A DNA stretch of 34,516 nt, taken from assembly GCA_028456385.1 (NCBI GenBank), contig JALNQF010000405.1:1-34516 (forward strand). The letters run 5' to 3'. Positions 10,708-20,730 of this stretch are shown piece after piece (position 1 is the stretch's first letter; each line of letters starts with the position of its first letter). The position numbers were made by a program, and so were the translations under genes. Under the pieces are notes generated by a model. The model searched no databases, had not been told where the DNA came from, and saw only the letters and a program-made list of their open reading frames with translations. The DNA comes from Ophiosphaerella korrae. Its lineage: Eukaryota > Ascomycota > Dothideomycetes > Pleosporales > Phaeosphaeriaceae.

Positions 10708-10993
10708 GGCTATCGTGCGGGATCTTTTGAGCCTTATGGCGTTGATTATCTGCATATCCCTGAATTTGGGCAGCCTAAGGAACCTACTATAGCTGTACAT
10801 TACGAAGATAGTATGGGAGTGAAGGAGACTACATTGTATCTTCGTTAGGCTGGACCTGACTGCTCTAGATGTTAGAAAGGCAGGTGGATCTAGAGCAAAG
10901 GTAGGTAGAATTTGCATCGAATCAAAATACTATTATTTAAACTGATGATAGTGAGGAACGCCCTACGCTAAATGAACGCGAATCTACAATCGC
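10708..10993. other. Spacer between two relics
   Basis: The plus frame stays mostly open to about 10845 after the AGC kinase remnant, without recognisable motifs. Nothing else identified. Confidence 0.4.
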
Positions 10994-12475
10994 CTACTTC
11001 CTACTCCAAATCTCTAGCCGGTAATCCTCATGCGTACCGTTATTCCGGTAGGCTATCTTAAACTCCTCCATCTCCTCTTCCGCATACACCGGCATCGCAG
11101 GTGCGTTAGCCTCCTTACCAAGGCTGCAAATACCGTCTTTATCACAAAAAATATTTGGTCCACCCGTGGACACGGCCGCACGCTCGAAGCACCCTGCCTC
11201 GATCAAAACGGAAGATTGAAGTATACATATGCAGCGTTAGACGAATCCGCAATGTGCCAGTCCCATCCGGTTAGCGCACCGCACCCGTTTTCTTCCCGAT
11301 GGAGGTCATACTCGATTAATTGGATGCCGTAGACCTCGAAGAGATAGAAGAAACCATCGTCACAGAAAGTGCATTTTGCGGCAGGCGATAGGGGCGGAGT
11401 GGGGGGCGAAGGAGTAGGCAGAGGTGTTGGCGGAGGCGTAGAGCTTGGAGGTGGATACATGGACGAGTAGAACGAGGACACGGCAGCTGGGTCCGCGAAA
11501 CCTGATGACCAAGTGTCGTCGAACATTTCGTCGAATAGCACGGTCCCTGTGGCTATGGCTGATGAGTCAGACGACGGCTTAGAGTGATCTGGATCATTTG
11601 GGTCTCCTGGAGAGCCACCACCAGGGCTACTGCCGGGGTAGACACCAGGAGGACACTATGGACACTGTAGGTCACAAAACAGTACGCAAGGCTTGCCGCA
11701 GCCTTTGCAGCCAGGTTCGCTGCTTGGTCCAGGCGGCTTGCCAGATGTCTATTTTGGCGGTGTCGAGCCGGGATTGATGGTGGGGTCTGTTGTTGTGGGA
11801 ATAGTGGTTGTGTGCGGGTTCGGTATGACAGCCATCGCTCCTTGAGGGATGACGATACCGCCCTATAACGGTTGTCGAAGATCCATGTGTATGTGTTTCT
11901 GTAGGTTCATGGTAGGTAATGGAGCCCCAAACGATGCCGCCCGAAATAGTGGTGGTCTCTGATGCGCCAATGATAGAAGTTGTCCCGCCGAAAGTTGGGG
12001 TTATTGTGATCGTGAACGGCGGGGGCTGAATGGAACTGATTAGGGTGATATCACCGGTGGTCTGACCTGACTTAGGGATGATTATGGGCGAGACATCGAT
12101 GGTAGTAGTAGTCACTGGATAGATTGCAATGTCAGTATGGTATCGTATGCATTGAGCAAGTCACTTAACTGGAGGGATTGTAAGAACTGTCTCCCATGTT
12201 GCATATATATACCATGGGTAAGTCGACGCAGATCCATCATCAAAAGTAGTAGTCTTAGTTGTAAGACTAGAGTAAGTGATTTCCGTAGTCCACAGAGGGA
12301 AGCTAATGACCTTCGGGGTTGCCAAAGGTTTCGGCGGCCAAATAAGCGTCACGCCCGGGCTCGCCGTAACGATCTTCATCGCAGAAGCCCAGATATTGGG
12401 GTCTACATACATCGTGTGGCCTGAAGAGTCACCGTTTCATGCGTTCCCACCATTCTCGGATTGTAAGTCTACTGC
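10994..12475 (-). pseudogene. C-terminal tail of a class V-type (GH18) chitinase, catalytic domain missing
   Basis: Read on the minus strand from about 12475. Pieces in order: SENGGNA, a TGA at 12437-12439, then SSGHTMYVDPNIWA and a Ser/Thr/Pro-rich segment (PPKPLATPKVISFPLWTT, DGSASTYPWYIY, ETVLTIPP). A 55-bp intron (12115-12169, phase 1) leads to TTTTIDVSPIII and ISSIQPPPFTITITP. After a frameshift near 11865 come the Cys-rich GCKGCGKPCVLFC, a TAG and DPNDPD. A Pro/Thr linker (about 11390-11460), CTFCDDGFFYLF, a frameshift at about 11203-11206, and a C-terminal domain follow, ending with the stop at 10994-10996. The VDP-IW, IPP/PPPFTIT and CGKPCxxFC patterns are those of the tails of fungal class V chitinases. 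The GH18 barrel (DxxDxDxE) is not in the window. The 5' end stops next to a minisatellite and an inverted-repeat element. Confidence 0.55.
12115..12169 (-). other. Inferred intron in the chitinase-tail relic
   Basis: On the minus strand GTTAAG donor at 12169 and CCAG acceptor at 12115; 55 bp, phase 1. Splicing joins TIPP-V-TTTTID in frame. Confidence 0.6.
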
Positions 12476-12561
12476 TCAATCGGCATCGCCCAAGAAATTT
12501 AAGCCTGGGTAGAGAGCAGTTCGCTTCGCTTTGTTGTTGTCATCCTGTCAGATAAGTTGCA

Positions 12562-12628
12562 CGATCAGATGCGCGATGCGCGATTAGATGCGCAATCACA
12601 TGTGCGATCAGATGCGCGATAGCATGTG
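12562..12628. repeat. 12-bp minisatellite
   Basis: Five 12-bp units plus one 7-bp partial unit: cgatcagatgcg (12562-12573), cgatgcg, cgattagatgcg, caatcacatgtg, cgatcagatgcg, cgatagcatgtg (ends 12628). The GATGCG core recalls the GCGATG core of the 19-bp repeat at 9247. Confidence 0.85.
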
Positions 12629-12652
12629 CACAGAGAAGCGCAACAGATTCCG

Positions 12653-12698
12653 GAGGCAGCAGGTCAACTGACTATGGATTTGCCTCGGTTGAGATGGC
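12653..12698 (+). repeat. Left 46-bp inverted repeat
   Basis: Starts gaggcagcaggtcaactgac. The only difference from the reverse complement of 13414-13459 is a T where the other copy has C. Confidence 0.9.
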
Positions 12699-12749
12699 GC
12701 CAAACCACAACAGGCATATTAACCGCTTTCAGCTGAAAAAAAAAATTCT

Positions 12750-12782
12750 CATCTCAACCGAACGAAAGTTCATAGTCAGATG
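12750..12782 (-). repeat. Diverged internal inverted copy of the 46-bp repeat core
   Basis: Reverse complement aligns with 12665-12696 (core caactgactatgg...) with several substitutions and one indel. It makes 12665-12782 a foldback with a loop of about 53 bp; the loop itself holds the palindrome tttcagctgaaa. Confidence 0.7.
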
Positions 12783-13413
12783 AACTTTTCTCTAACAATA
12801 GATCAACTCAATAGCTCATTTATGCTATACAACCTATTCAGCATTTAGCAACCAACTTCTACTGATATTAACCTAAGTTTCGAAATTGGTGATGAGTTTG
12901 CTTCGCCTATATACCTAACTAGCAGCAATAATAGTAGTAGTGACCAGGTACAAACAAATGAAACGTTATCTAAACGTGATTTTAACATGTTCTAGGATGA
13001 TAGGATACTTTTTACTGCTAGTAGTAGTCAAGGAGGCCTACTAACTGCAGTAGACGTCTGATATGTCCCTGCAGTTCCTATGTATCCTAAATGCCTAGAG
13101 AATGGGCTAGCGTACGTTGTTCCAATAATCAGGAAAAGTGATGGGAGCTTGCCGGACCATAAGACAATCCTTAGCCGCGCAATTAGGGAGGATTTTGTTT
13201 GTAGCAGAGATAGGATGGCTGGAACATGTTTAGAGCGCGATCAAATCGTGTTTCAGTTGACTTACATGGCTATCGAGAATTCCTAGCATCGTGTCGAGTA
13301 TTAGTGGAACGTGTTGTGAACGTGTTGTTAACGGGTTCTAAAAATCTTGTGTTGGGGCTGAGTTGAGTTGAGCTCGCTTAGAGCTGCGCACGCGCCAAAC
13401 CTAGCTTGGCATT

Positions 13414-13459
13414 GCCATCTCAACCGAGGCAAATCCATAGTCAGTTGGCCTGCTGCCTC
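13414..13459 (-). repeat. Right 46-bp inverted repeat
   Basis: Inverted partner of 12653-12698, 45 of 46 bases identical. It is followed immediately by a second palindrome (13460-13511). Confidence 0.9.
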
Positions 13460-13511
13460 ACCTACCAACGGGTGCTCAGCTGTCACGTGAGCTGAGCATG
13501 CACCTGTAGGT
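13460..13511. repeat. Imperfect 22-bp palindrome next to the right inverted repeat
   Basis: Arms 13460-13481 and 13490-13511 are complementary over most of their length (ACCTAC...GTGCTCAGCT type), around a GTCACGTG centre. It could form a cruciform or be part of the mobile element end. Confidence 0.7.
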
Positions 13512-13751
13512 AGTGTGTTTGTTTGGAAGCTGGCTATCGCTGAGGCAGGACCGGCGTTTTCCGGGACATCACGTGTCATTTATCTCTCGGCCATGATAAG
13601 CCAACATTCACCAATTATCGCACATGTCTCCCCTTTGAACTTCCTACAGCCCATAAGATTGCCCAATCTTCCAGGTTTATTGCTTCTCAGGCTTCTGAAA
13701 CCTTTGCGCTGTTCTCTAGACCACCCCGACCTTAATGGAGCGTGCCTGACC

Positions 13752-14910
13752 ATGGGCGGTTTCTCCTACTTCCTTGACGTTTTCGCCTCTCCACGACGAC
13801 TACTAAGGCTTGGCCTCACCTGTCTCCCACTCTCTGCTGCGACCCCGGACCGAAAAGCATTGATTGTCGACACGGATATTTTCAGCGACGTTGAGTACGC
13901 GTCGCGCTTCGCCTCAATGCCGCATCGACGCTAATCTACACTTTCCAGCGACGCCGCTGCTCTTCTCCTCGCTGCGACTGTCCCCAGTGTCTCCCTCCTC
14001 GCCGTAAACGTAAACTATCCCTCCTCCTACTCTGCCCTCGCCACCTCGGCCGTCCTCGCGCACTACGGACACCCAAGTATCCCCATTGGCCTCCGCCGAC
14101 CCATCACAAACGAGAGCTACTTCGACTACAGAACATATGAATTTGCGGAATACACAAGCAAAGTAGCGTATCATTGGTCCGGCGGTTCTTTACCGTGGTT
14201 CAAGCCCGAAGATGCATGGGTGCCTGTGGACTTGTATCGGAGGGTGCTTTCGGAGCAGGAAGATGGCAGCGTGACGATCGCTAGTATTGGGTTTTTGGAG
14301 AATGTAAGTCGCACACGCTCCAGTAGAGGAAATCATCAGAGCGTATTGATGCTAACGGGGATAGCTCTCTGTACTCCTTAACTCAACAGCAGACAAGTAT
14401 TCCGCACTGTCCGGCTCCGAGCTTGTTCAAGCCAAAGTTGCAGAGCTGGTAATAATGGGCGGCGCCTACCCCTCCAGCCACGAATTCAACTTCTGGGGCG
14501 ACAACCCTCTCGTCACCGCCCACGTCGTCAACACCTGGCCCGGCCGCATGACATTCCTGGGCTTCGAAGTTGGGGAGGCTGTATCCTCCGGTGCTATTCT
14601 AACAACACAAGGCCCGGAGAACGATCCAGTGAAGGCGGCGTACGAGCGGTATGTTGGGTATAACAGATCGCGGTATTCATGGGACCCGTTGACAGTAATC
14701 TATGCATGTGAAGGGCTCGGCGAGTGGTTTGAGTATGGGGGGATGGGAGGGTACAATTATGTTTGGCCGAATGGGTCGAATGTCTGGGTTGAAGAAGGGG
14801 CAGAGGGGAAAGAGCAGCAGTATTTGAAGTTGAGGATGGACAATAAGACCGTAGCGAGGAAACTGGAGAGCATGTTCCTGCATGGAGCAAACCTACACAA
14901 AAGACCATAG
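13752..14910 (+). CDS. Inosine/uridine-preferring nucleoside hydrolase family protein
   Basis: Hydrolyses the N-glycosidic bond of ribonucleosides in purine/pyrimidine salvage. Three exons, 13752-13894, 13949-14303 and 14365-14910, join to 347 residues with no stops. The N-terminal Asp cluster DTD-IFS-DVDD (residues 40-49, split by intron 1) is the Ca2+/ribose-binding signature of the family. SIGFLEN-LSVLLNS, ELVIMGGAYPSSHEFNFWGD and GFEVGEAV match the core. Near the C-terminus the usual HDPLAV reads WDPLTV, so the Asp is kept but the His is Trp. The leader (about 30 residues, RRLLRLGLTCLPLSAA) suggests secretion but is only moderately hydrophobic. I chose ATG 13752; in-frame ATGs lie upstream (e.g. 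13593), so the start is uncertain. The only intact gene in the first half of the window. Confidence 0.88.
13895..13948 (+). other. Intron 1 of the nucleoside hydrolase gene
   Basis: GTACGC donor, GCTAATC branch-like site, TCCAG acceptor; 54 bp, phase 2. The junction codon is the first Asp of the DD pair. Confidence 0.85.
14304..14364 (+). other. Intron 2 of the nucleoside hydrolase gene
   Basis: GTAAGT donor, GCTAAC branch site at about 14351, ATAG acceptor; 61 bp, phase 0. Confidence 0.9.
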
Positions 14911-16710
14911 CCTATCATGCCTCCTCATCCCCAAGTCCAGCTCGCGTTACTAACATGGGTTAACCCTGGTGGTCTTTATATAATCCTCCCATTTCCGTCC
15001 TCGATGGTCGGTCCCCTAGTAGCCAAGTCCCTCGCACGTTTGATTGCAAAATCTTTCGGTCCCTTTCAGCCTACATAAAGGCAGTCAATTCCCTACTTAC
15101 AACTTTACTGTTACACAGAATGTCGTTCATAGCCACTGCTATACCTAACAGTGCGTTTACCTATCCTGGCGGACCATCATAATGCCTTCAGGGCCTAATC
15201 AACATTTTCGGCAACGTCGATCCACCGTACACTTGCAATAAGTGTGCCGACTCCACTCGCAGCATGAAACGAAATAATACATCGTGCAATGAGTCTATTA
15301 ACTCGTCGTATGACCCGTCGCCCATCAACGGGGAATTTGCGTCCACTTAGCCACGTGTGAGCACAGCAATCCATCAATATAGACCCTACTAATGGATTCT
15401 CTGGCATTGTTTGATCCTCGGGACGACCTCTTTTCTCATATGTACTTCGCTGGTCATTCTGATGGGGTGCATATGGGGGAGTTGCGTGTGACCGTGGACA
15501 AACGGTAAGTCGCAACGCCATTTACTATGTAAGCATCCTACTTGCTGTATTCAGCAGGCTAGCACGATATAGCGCTGATTCCCCGTGGGGCAAGGCACGG
15601 TGCTTAGGCTGGGCGACATAGCGGGTCGTAACGGGACCTTTTAGCTCGGTCAAGCATTAATCGGCCGGGCGGTTACCTGAATTTCGGCCGTAAAAATCGG
15701 CCGCGACCGTAACACAGTTCAAACGCTGTCATCAGTATCCAAACTCAGCCCATACGTTAACCAGCCTCTTATAAGTTCATATTAGGGGCTACTGGCCAGC
15801 CTAGGTAGCGCTAGAAAGTTTTGTGTCTAGTCGAGTTGTCAGGTAAATCACCCCCACCTAAGCGCGTGGGTGCAACGTGGTCAGAAAAAGTCCAGGGGCC
15901 ACTAGCGGATAAGAGGCCGGGACAACCTAATTACCCTGCGCCTAAGGCCAACCATTCTTAGCCGCCCCCACGACTTGCTGCCTAATTCATGCTCGCGATA
16001 GGTCAAATAATCGCCTTAACTAACAAAAGTCTTACGACCGCTTGCGACGAAACCATGACTTTGCGGCTCTTAATTAAGCCTTTCTATCGGCTAGCCTGAG
16101 CCGTGATAGAAAAAAAAATATCTCTCGTTCGCCTACTAGTTAGTGCGTTCCTTGTCACGAACGGCGGAGTAAGGTGTAGGTAGACCTACCGCTCTCGCGT
16201 GAAACTATGCAAGACTTCGCAAGGAAAGCTACTGGACGCTGTTACAAGGAAGGGTGCAGGTATGCATATCGACAATGCCCTCGCTTTTAGATAGTAGGAA
16301 GATAGGTTAACTTATTAGGTACAGAGCATCTGCCAAGTCGCGAATTGCCACGTGTGCAGCTATTATTTAATACGCAGAGTAAATCATTGCCTTTGCCTTT
16401 GCGCTAAAGGTATAGGGAAAACCCCTAACTTGGATGCCGGGGGAAAATGCCTATACCTAAGGCAGGGTAATTGAAGCGCACTGCCCCTTCACTCGACTTA
16501 TTTTGTGAGAATAAAAGCTTCATGAGTCTTCCTCCTCTCCGCCACGATCCCTACGACCTTATTGTTGGACAGATCCCCTATAAATTAGTATAAATAGTTT
16601 GATCCCGTTAGATTATTGAATTAGGTAAGTTTACCTCTTTTAGGCAAATACTTTAGTATCTATTACACACGATCCTACATACGTAACTCGCTTCACGCAC
16701 TTGTAGTTAG
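14911..16710. other. 1.8-kb spacer without recognisable gene
   Basis: Likely holds the 3' untranslated region of the nucleoside hydrolase and, at its end, the old promoter of the first HET gene (TATAAA at about 16577, pyrimidine-rich stretches). From 15560 the sequence is rich in CGGCCG words and short dyads, e.g. aggtatagg (16408) against cctatacct (16451). The 53-codon open stretch at about 15196-15354 has no recognisable start or family. Confidence 0.45.
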
Positions 16711-18505
16711 ATGTCGTGCTTAAATTTGGGCTCTGGAAAGACTATATGCGAGGTCACCTTGGAGACTCTCTTGGGAAGCAGATCCTTGGACATATCTGAA
16801 CATGGCACGCCTAAAAGATACCGACTCGTTAGCTGCACCGACTTTATTAAGGCCAGAAAACTAGCCATCCACGAATACAACGAGATCCCTGGAGTTCGAT
16901 TTGCGGCCGTGTCCTATGTCTGGCGAGGCAATGCCCCTGGTGAGGACTTTGATCAGCGTGCATTCAATGTGCCCATCCTGCAGGGCGCCGAACCAGGGGA
17001 CCCCATCGGCGTTGAAGTCCTGCACGAAACCTGTGCGGCATCTATAGCTCGCGGGGCGGAATACCTCTGGCTTGACTGTCTCTGCATTATGCAGATGTGC
17101 GAGGATGATAAACAGTGGCAGATTTCCCAGATGTTCGAGGTTTACCGGCTTTGTCACATTTGCATCGTCTTGTTGGGAGGCATATAGTGTCTCGTGTGTC
17201 TGGACGAAGAGACCCAATGGATCCATCGCGGCTGGACGTTGTAGGAGGCAATAGCACCTCCGCGCGTTGCCGTGCTGTTCTCCTGGAAAATGGGTTCGTG
17301 TAGGACTTGTGCAGGTGACATTCAGGGAGACATTGAGGAGATTACCCTGTTGAAATCGGCGATGATATCTCTATCACTCGTCGTCGATGCCTGCACTACC
17401 GGCAGTCTTGCTATTGAGAATGGTGACAAACGGCGATTGCTGGAAGTTAAGCTGTTCAGCTCGTACCCAGCCGATAGATTGTACAAAGACTTCCCGTTCT
17501 GGAGACAAACGCGTAGGGTGCTGTTACCTAACGTGGGTGCCCTCGCCCGTATTATGTCATTGGATCTCGACCGAGACGAGAAGGACCATTCGATCTGGCA
17601 GAGCGCGCTCATGTGCACTTTGTCTCGCCCTGTTGATATGGTATTCAGCATCATGGGGCTCTTTGGTGTTACCCTAGATACATCTAAGTTTGGTAAGCAG
17701 GATCGTGTTGCGGCTACAATTGCGCTCGCTCGGGAGATTATGGAAAAGGGAAGGCGGGCAACCTGGCTTGCCGCCGCATTCTGTATCCCGCCGTCGCGGC
17801 AAATATCCACCTTCCCCGTGTTTCCTCTTATATCTGTCTCTGGGAAGGCGTTTGTCAGAGTAGCGAGAGGGTTGCAAGAGGTTTTGTCGATGATGGAGAA
17901 CGAGTATCCTGTCAAAGCGGCGCTAGTTCCGATGCCTACGGGTTCGATGGATAGTGAAGGATATATAACCTTCACTGCGAAAGCCACTCGCATTTAGTCT
18001 CTCCTCACAAAATCGGTACTGGCTTCTTCCGACTTTTGCAAAGCTAGCTTATGTACAATCTATCGATGATTCATGGTGGACGATCTAAGAGGGTGCTGAC
18101 GGCGTATAGGGAGAAGCCTTTGCGGTACTTGTCGGCTTTTTCGTCGGTTACTACCCTGGGGGGACACCTTTACACGATGCGAAGAATATCCGCGCTATGG
18201 TTATCGAGAAGCATGCATAGGAGAGGTTCCACGTGCGATTGTACCTGATGCTTAGTAAGAAGACTATAGCTTGGGTTCAAACTTGGCCGGAGCTAGAATT
18301 CAAAATTGGTGGACCTACGGTAGGGGTCGTTGAAGACGTTGAAGTGAAACAACTAGTCATCCCCGCCGCTAGAGAGCAGTATCTTAATAATCCAAAGAGT
18401 GGGCTCTTTAATGCCTCTCCGTCCTTGGAAGATGAAGCTATTCGTTGCGCTCGATGGGCCGTTCTACAGAAGGCACTGGAAAAGGAGTACGTGGGGCTTG
18501 AATAA
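16711..18505 (+). pseudogene. Decayed HET-domain gene 1
   Basis: HET domains occur in fungal allorecognition proteins that trigger cell death when incompatible strains fuse. ATG at 16711 opens a frame with FAAVSYVWRG (HET block 1), GAEYLWLDCLCIMQ (block 2), DDKQWQISQMFEVYRLCHICIVLLGG and WIHRGWTL-EAIAPPRVAVLF (block 3). Two TAG codons interrupt it: 17185-17187 and in the TLQEA motif at about 17242; both fit CAG-to-TAG. The frame continues (RLYKDFPFWRQTRR, SRPVDMVFSIMGLFGV) to a TAG at 17995-17997. It resumes in the next frame (YYPGGTPLHDAKNIRAMVIEKHA, a TAG, ERFHVRLYLMLS, TWPELEFKIGG) with three more stops, ending at 18503-18505. So there are several nonsense changes and one frameshift near 17990. 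Confidence 0.8.
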
Positions 18506-18810
18506 ACGGATTTGCACTACTTCGTAGAGATGGACATTTTGCCTATCCCAGCCCTGCTCTACGAGAGACCAAGCCTCTAATCAAGGCTCAAGGGTCAGCC
18601 TTGGTTGTTGGTTAGGTTATTTAGTGGTTGGGCAGCAGTGCGGCTAAGCTGCTCGCGTTTACTGTACTGTGGATGTTACTATTTGGCACGTAATAGTCGT
18701 CTGACGCTGGCAACGCGATTAGGATTGCACCTTTATACCCGTACGTGCGTACTGCCTAAATCCAATCAAGAAAGTTTGCATACTTATACAATTGTCGCCT
18801 CATTCTATTA
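18506..18810. other. Spacer between HET relics
   Basis: Contains only short open stretches with no recognisable motif. Confidence 0.45.
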
Positions 18811-19640
18811 TTGCGGCAGCGTGATAGTTGTATTGTTCTTTTTCTGCTGGGATTTTGTTTGCGTCACCGTGAGGCGAGAGAGTATGAGTCCAAGCTGATC
18901 CTCAAATGGAAGGAAAGCACGAGCAATGGGTCATTTGAGCTCTTCTCTTTAAGCGACACGCTCAAATCTGTCTTTACTGGAATAGATGTTCTATTATGGA
19001 TTTGGTTAACGTTGGCTGAGCTGCTGCCGTATAGTGGTGATAAACTGTCGGCGGACGCAGCGGGATTACTGTTATCTGGACATTATGCTACCCGTCCTGG
19101 TGACTCTGGATTAATCTGGGGCTTGCTTCGCCTTATTGAGTCAAGGGACAGAGCTGATGACCTTAGTTATGATGATCTATACGTCTGCGCAAAGAATCAA
19201 GTTGACGTTGCATTTATTAGCTCCAATGCGATTGCCAAAAATACGATTATGAGATGCAAGGATGCGTGGAATCGCAACATGCTGTTATGGCTGAGAAGGG
19301 CCACGTAGCAATTGCGAGCTAATTGGTTTAGCCGATCCTGGGCTAGGGCATCTTAATGCCGTGGACAGCTACGGGCGCACCGTATTATTATGCAAGTAGA
19401 TAAATATCGCGAAGATCCTTCTCGACAACATAGTCGATATCAATTCCGCATACTGCTGCTACCATAGGACGCCACTTTCCTCGACGAAACAAGTCAAAGC
19501 CTATGACATCATCGCACTAGCTATGCTCGTCACAATTGAAAGTCTAGGAGATGCCTGCAATGTAGAGGTGGAGGAACTCGGGATACATCTAGGAACTACT
19601 TGGTCTATCCTATTTCATTGTAAACTCCAAACCTCTTAAT
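18811..19640 (+). pseudogene. Decayed HET-associated ankyrin-repeat gene
   Basis: The open stretch to 19308 carries FELFSLSDTLKSVF, LTLAELLPYSGDKLSADAAG, LLLSGHYATRPGDS, IWGLLRLIES, LSYDDLYVCAKNQVDVAFIS and DAWNRNMLLW. Ankyrin-like sequence follows, broken over three frames: AEKGHVAIAS (frame 3, about 19287), then HLNAVDSYGRTVLL, a TAG, INIAKILLDNIVDINSA and YHRTPLSSTKQVKAYDIIALAM (frame 2, 19349-19520). These are the usual TPL/AAxxGHxxIVxLLL ankyrin patterns in damaged form. The segment before the repeats has a clear paralogue inside HET gene 2 (about 22080-22370). The N-terminal part and start are not found; the 3' end is approximate. Confidence 0.6.
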
Positions 19641-20730
19641 ATTAGACCCAACTATTTTCATTATATCCTTGAGTGGAAGCCCATCGTGAGCGAGAGCGAT
19701 ACAATGATCGTCTACATCTCTTGGGCCAGCTACATGCGGTGGGGTAGTAGTTTCCTGAGAATACTGTGGCCCTTGCCTTCTTCCTTTGCTAGCGGGCCAG
19801 GGATTCGGGTGAACGGACGTGTCTTGATTGATCTACGTGATATGTACGTGTCTACGCTATTTGCATGCAAGTCTCTAGACAACAAAGTTGATAGCACGCT
19901 CTCAGCCTTGGTGAGAGTGATTACTGTTACTGGCTTCCTCTACGAAATGCATACTAAGTCCGACGATTTAGGCAGAATTATTAGGCATTCTTCGTCCTTT
20001 AGACGCAGCCCAACCTCGATATCTGCAATATCTGCCCAATAGGTGACCTAGAGACCGCCATTCTGCTGCCTAACGCAGTCTAACTTCTTACGGACGCCGC
20101 TGTTGTTGTGTAGCCTTGTTATAATCGATATTCTCGCTCTGCTAGCTGTTAATACGCTCTGATCGCCTGCATTATTCTGGTCGTGAGCGAGCTTGCCGTA
20201 TGCTTTACATTTTCCTCTAGAGCCATCTCCGTATGTTACCTAGAATAGAGCTTCGAGATGAGTCTTTCCGCTGCTACAAGCCCTGCGAATCCCGAGTAGA
20301 CACCTGAAACGACGAGTACTTCTCTTTTTGAAAGTGATGTGCTAATAAAACTATCTAGCTATCGATTTCTATTTCGTTTGCTTCCTGCTAGTTAGCTTTC
20401 TTGACTATGACAAATACTGTAATGGAGTGTAGATCAAGTAGATTATCTACGTAGGCGCGCTGCCTGTTGTGTGTTTGGCCTTATTCACGTCTGCTACGTA
20501 TCCTTGGCTGGATTAGGCATTAACGCATCTATACATTCCGCTCTCTGTAAAGGTGCACTTAACCTGAATTGAGCCCTATGAGAGTAAGTATAACTAGTTC
20601 TTGTTTGCACCGTCGGCTCTGAGGTATAAAAGTAATTCTTTGTTCTAGATAGGCAAATCTATTCCTCTGTCTATCTATTGTGCACGCTTAATATCTAGTT
20701 ACTCTACCCCTTTACTACCCTAAAACAACA
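19641..20730. other. 1.1-kb spacer without recognisable gene
   Basis: The open stretch 19686-20042 (no ATG at its start) has no family similarity. The rest is AT-rich with many short TAG/TAA words. The last 60 bases before 20731 (cccctttactaccctaaaacaac) resemble a fungal 5' leader. Confidence 0.45.

Larger units (their letters stand above)
12653..13459. mobile_element. Candidate 807-bp non-autonomous DNA element with 46-bp terminal inverted repeats
   Basis: Positions 12653-12698 and 13414-13459 are inverted copies of a 46-bp sequence beginning gaggcagcagg, matching at 45 of 46 positions. The interior is AT-rich and codes for nothing recognisable; the open stretch 13080-13286 has no similarity I know. 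A third diverged copy of the core lies inverted at 12750-12782. I see no clear target-site duplication, so the true element ends may differ. It sits exactly where the chitinase-tail relic ends, between that relic and the nucleoside hydrolase. A MITE or a broken cut-and-paste element is the simplest reading; a plain inverted duplication cannot be excluded. Confidence 0.5.

Noticed and set aside
9247..12628. Short repeats considered as CRISPR-like arrays
   Set aside because: Units are directly adjacent tandem copies without spacers, and the locus is eukaryotic.
14594..14908. 104-codon minus frame
   Set aside because: Antisense to exon 3 of the intact nucleoside hydrolase.
15195..15521. 108-codon minus frame, and a 53-codon plus frame at 15196-15354
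   Set aside because: Neither has a supported start, splice pattern or family; they overlap each other.
17322..17993. 223-codon open frame on the minus strand
   Set aside because: Antisense to the HET gene 1 relic, whose plus-strand translation has clear HET-family sequence; the minus frame has none.
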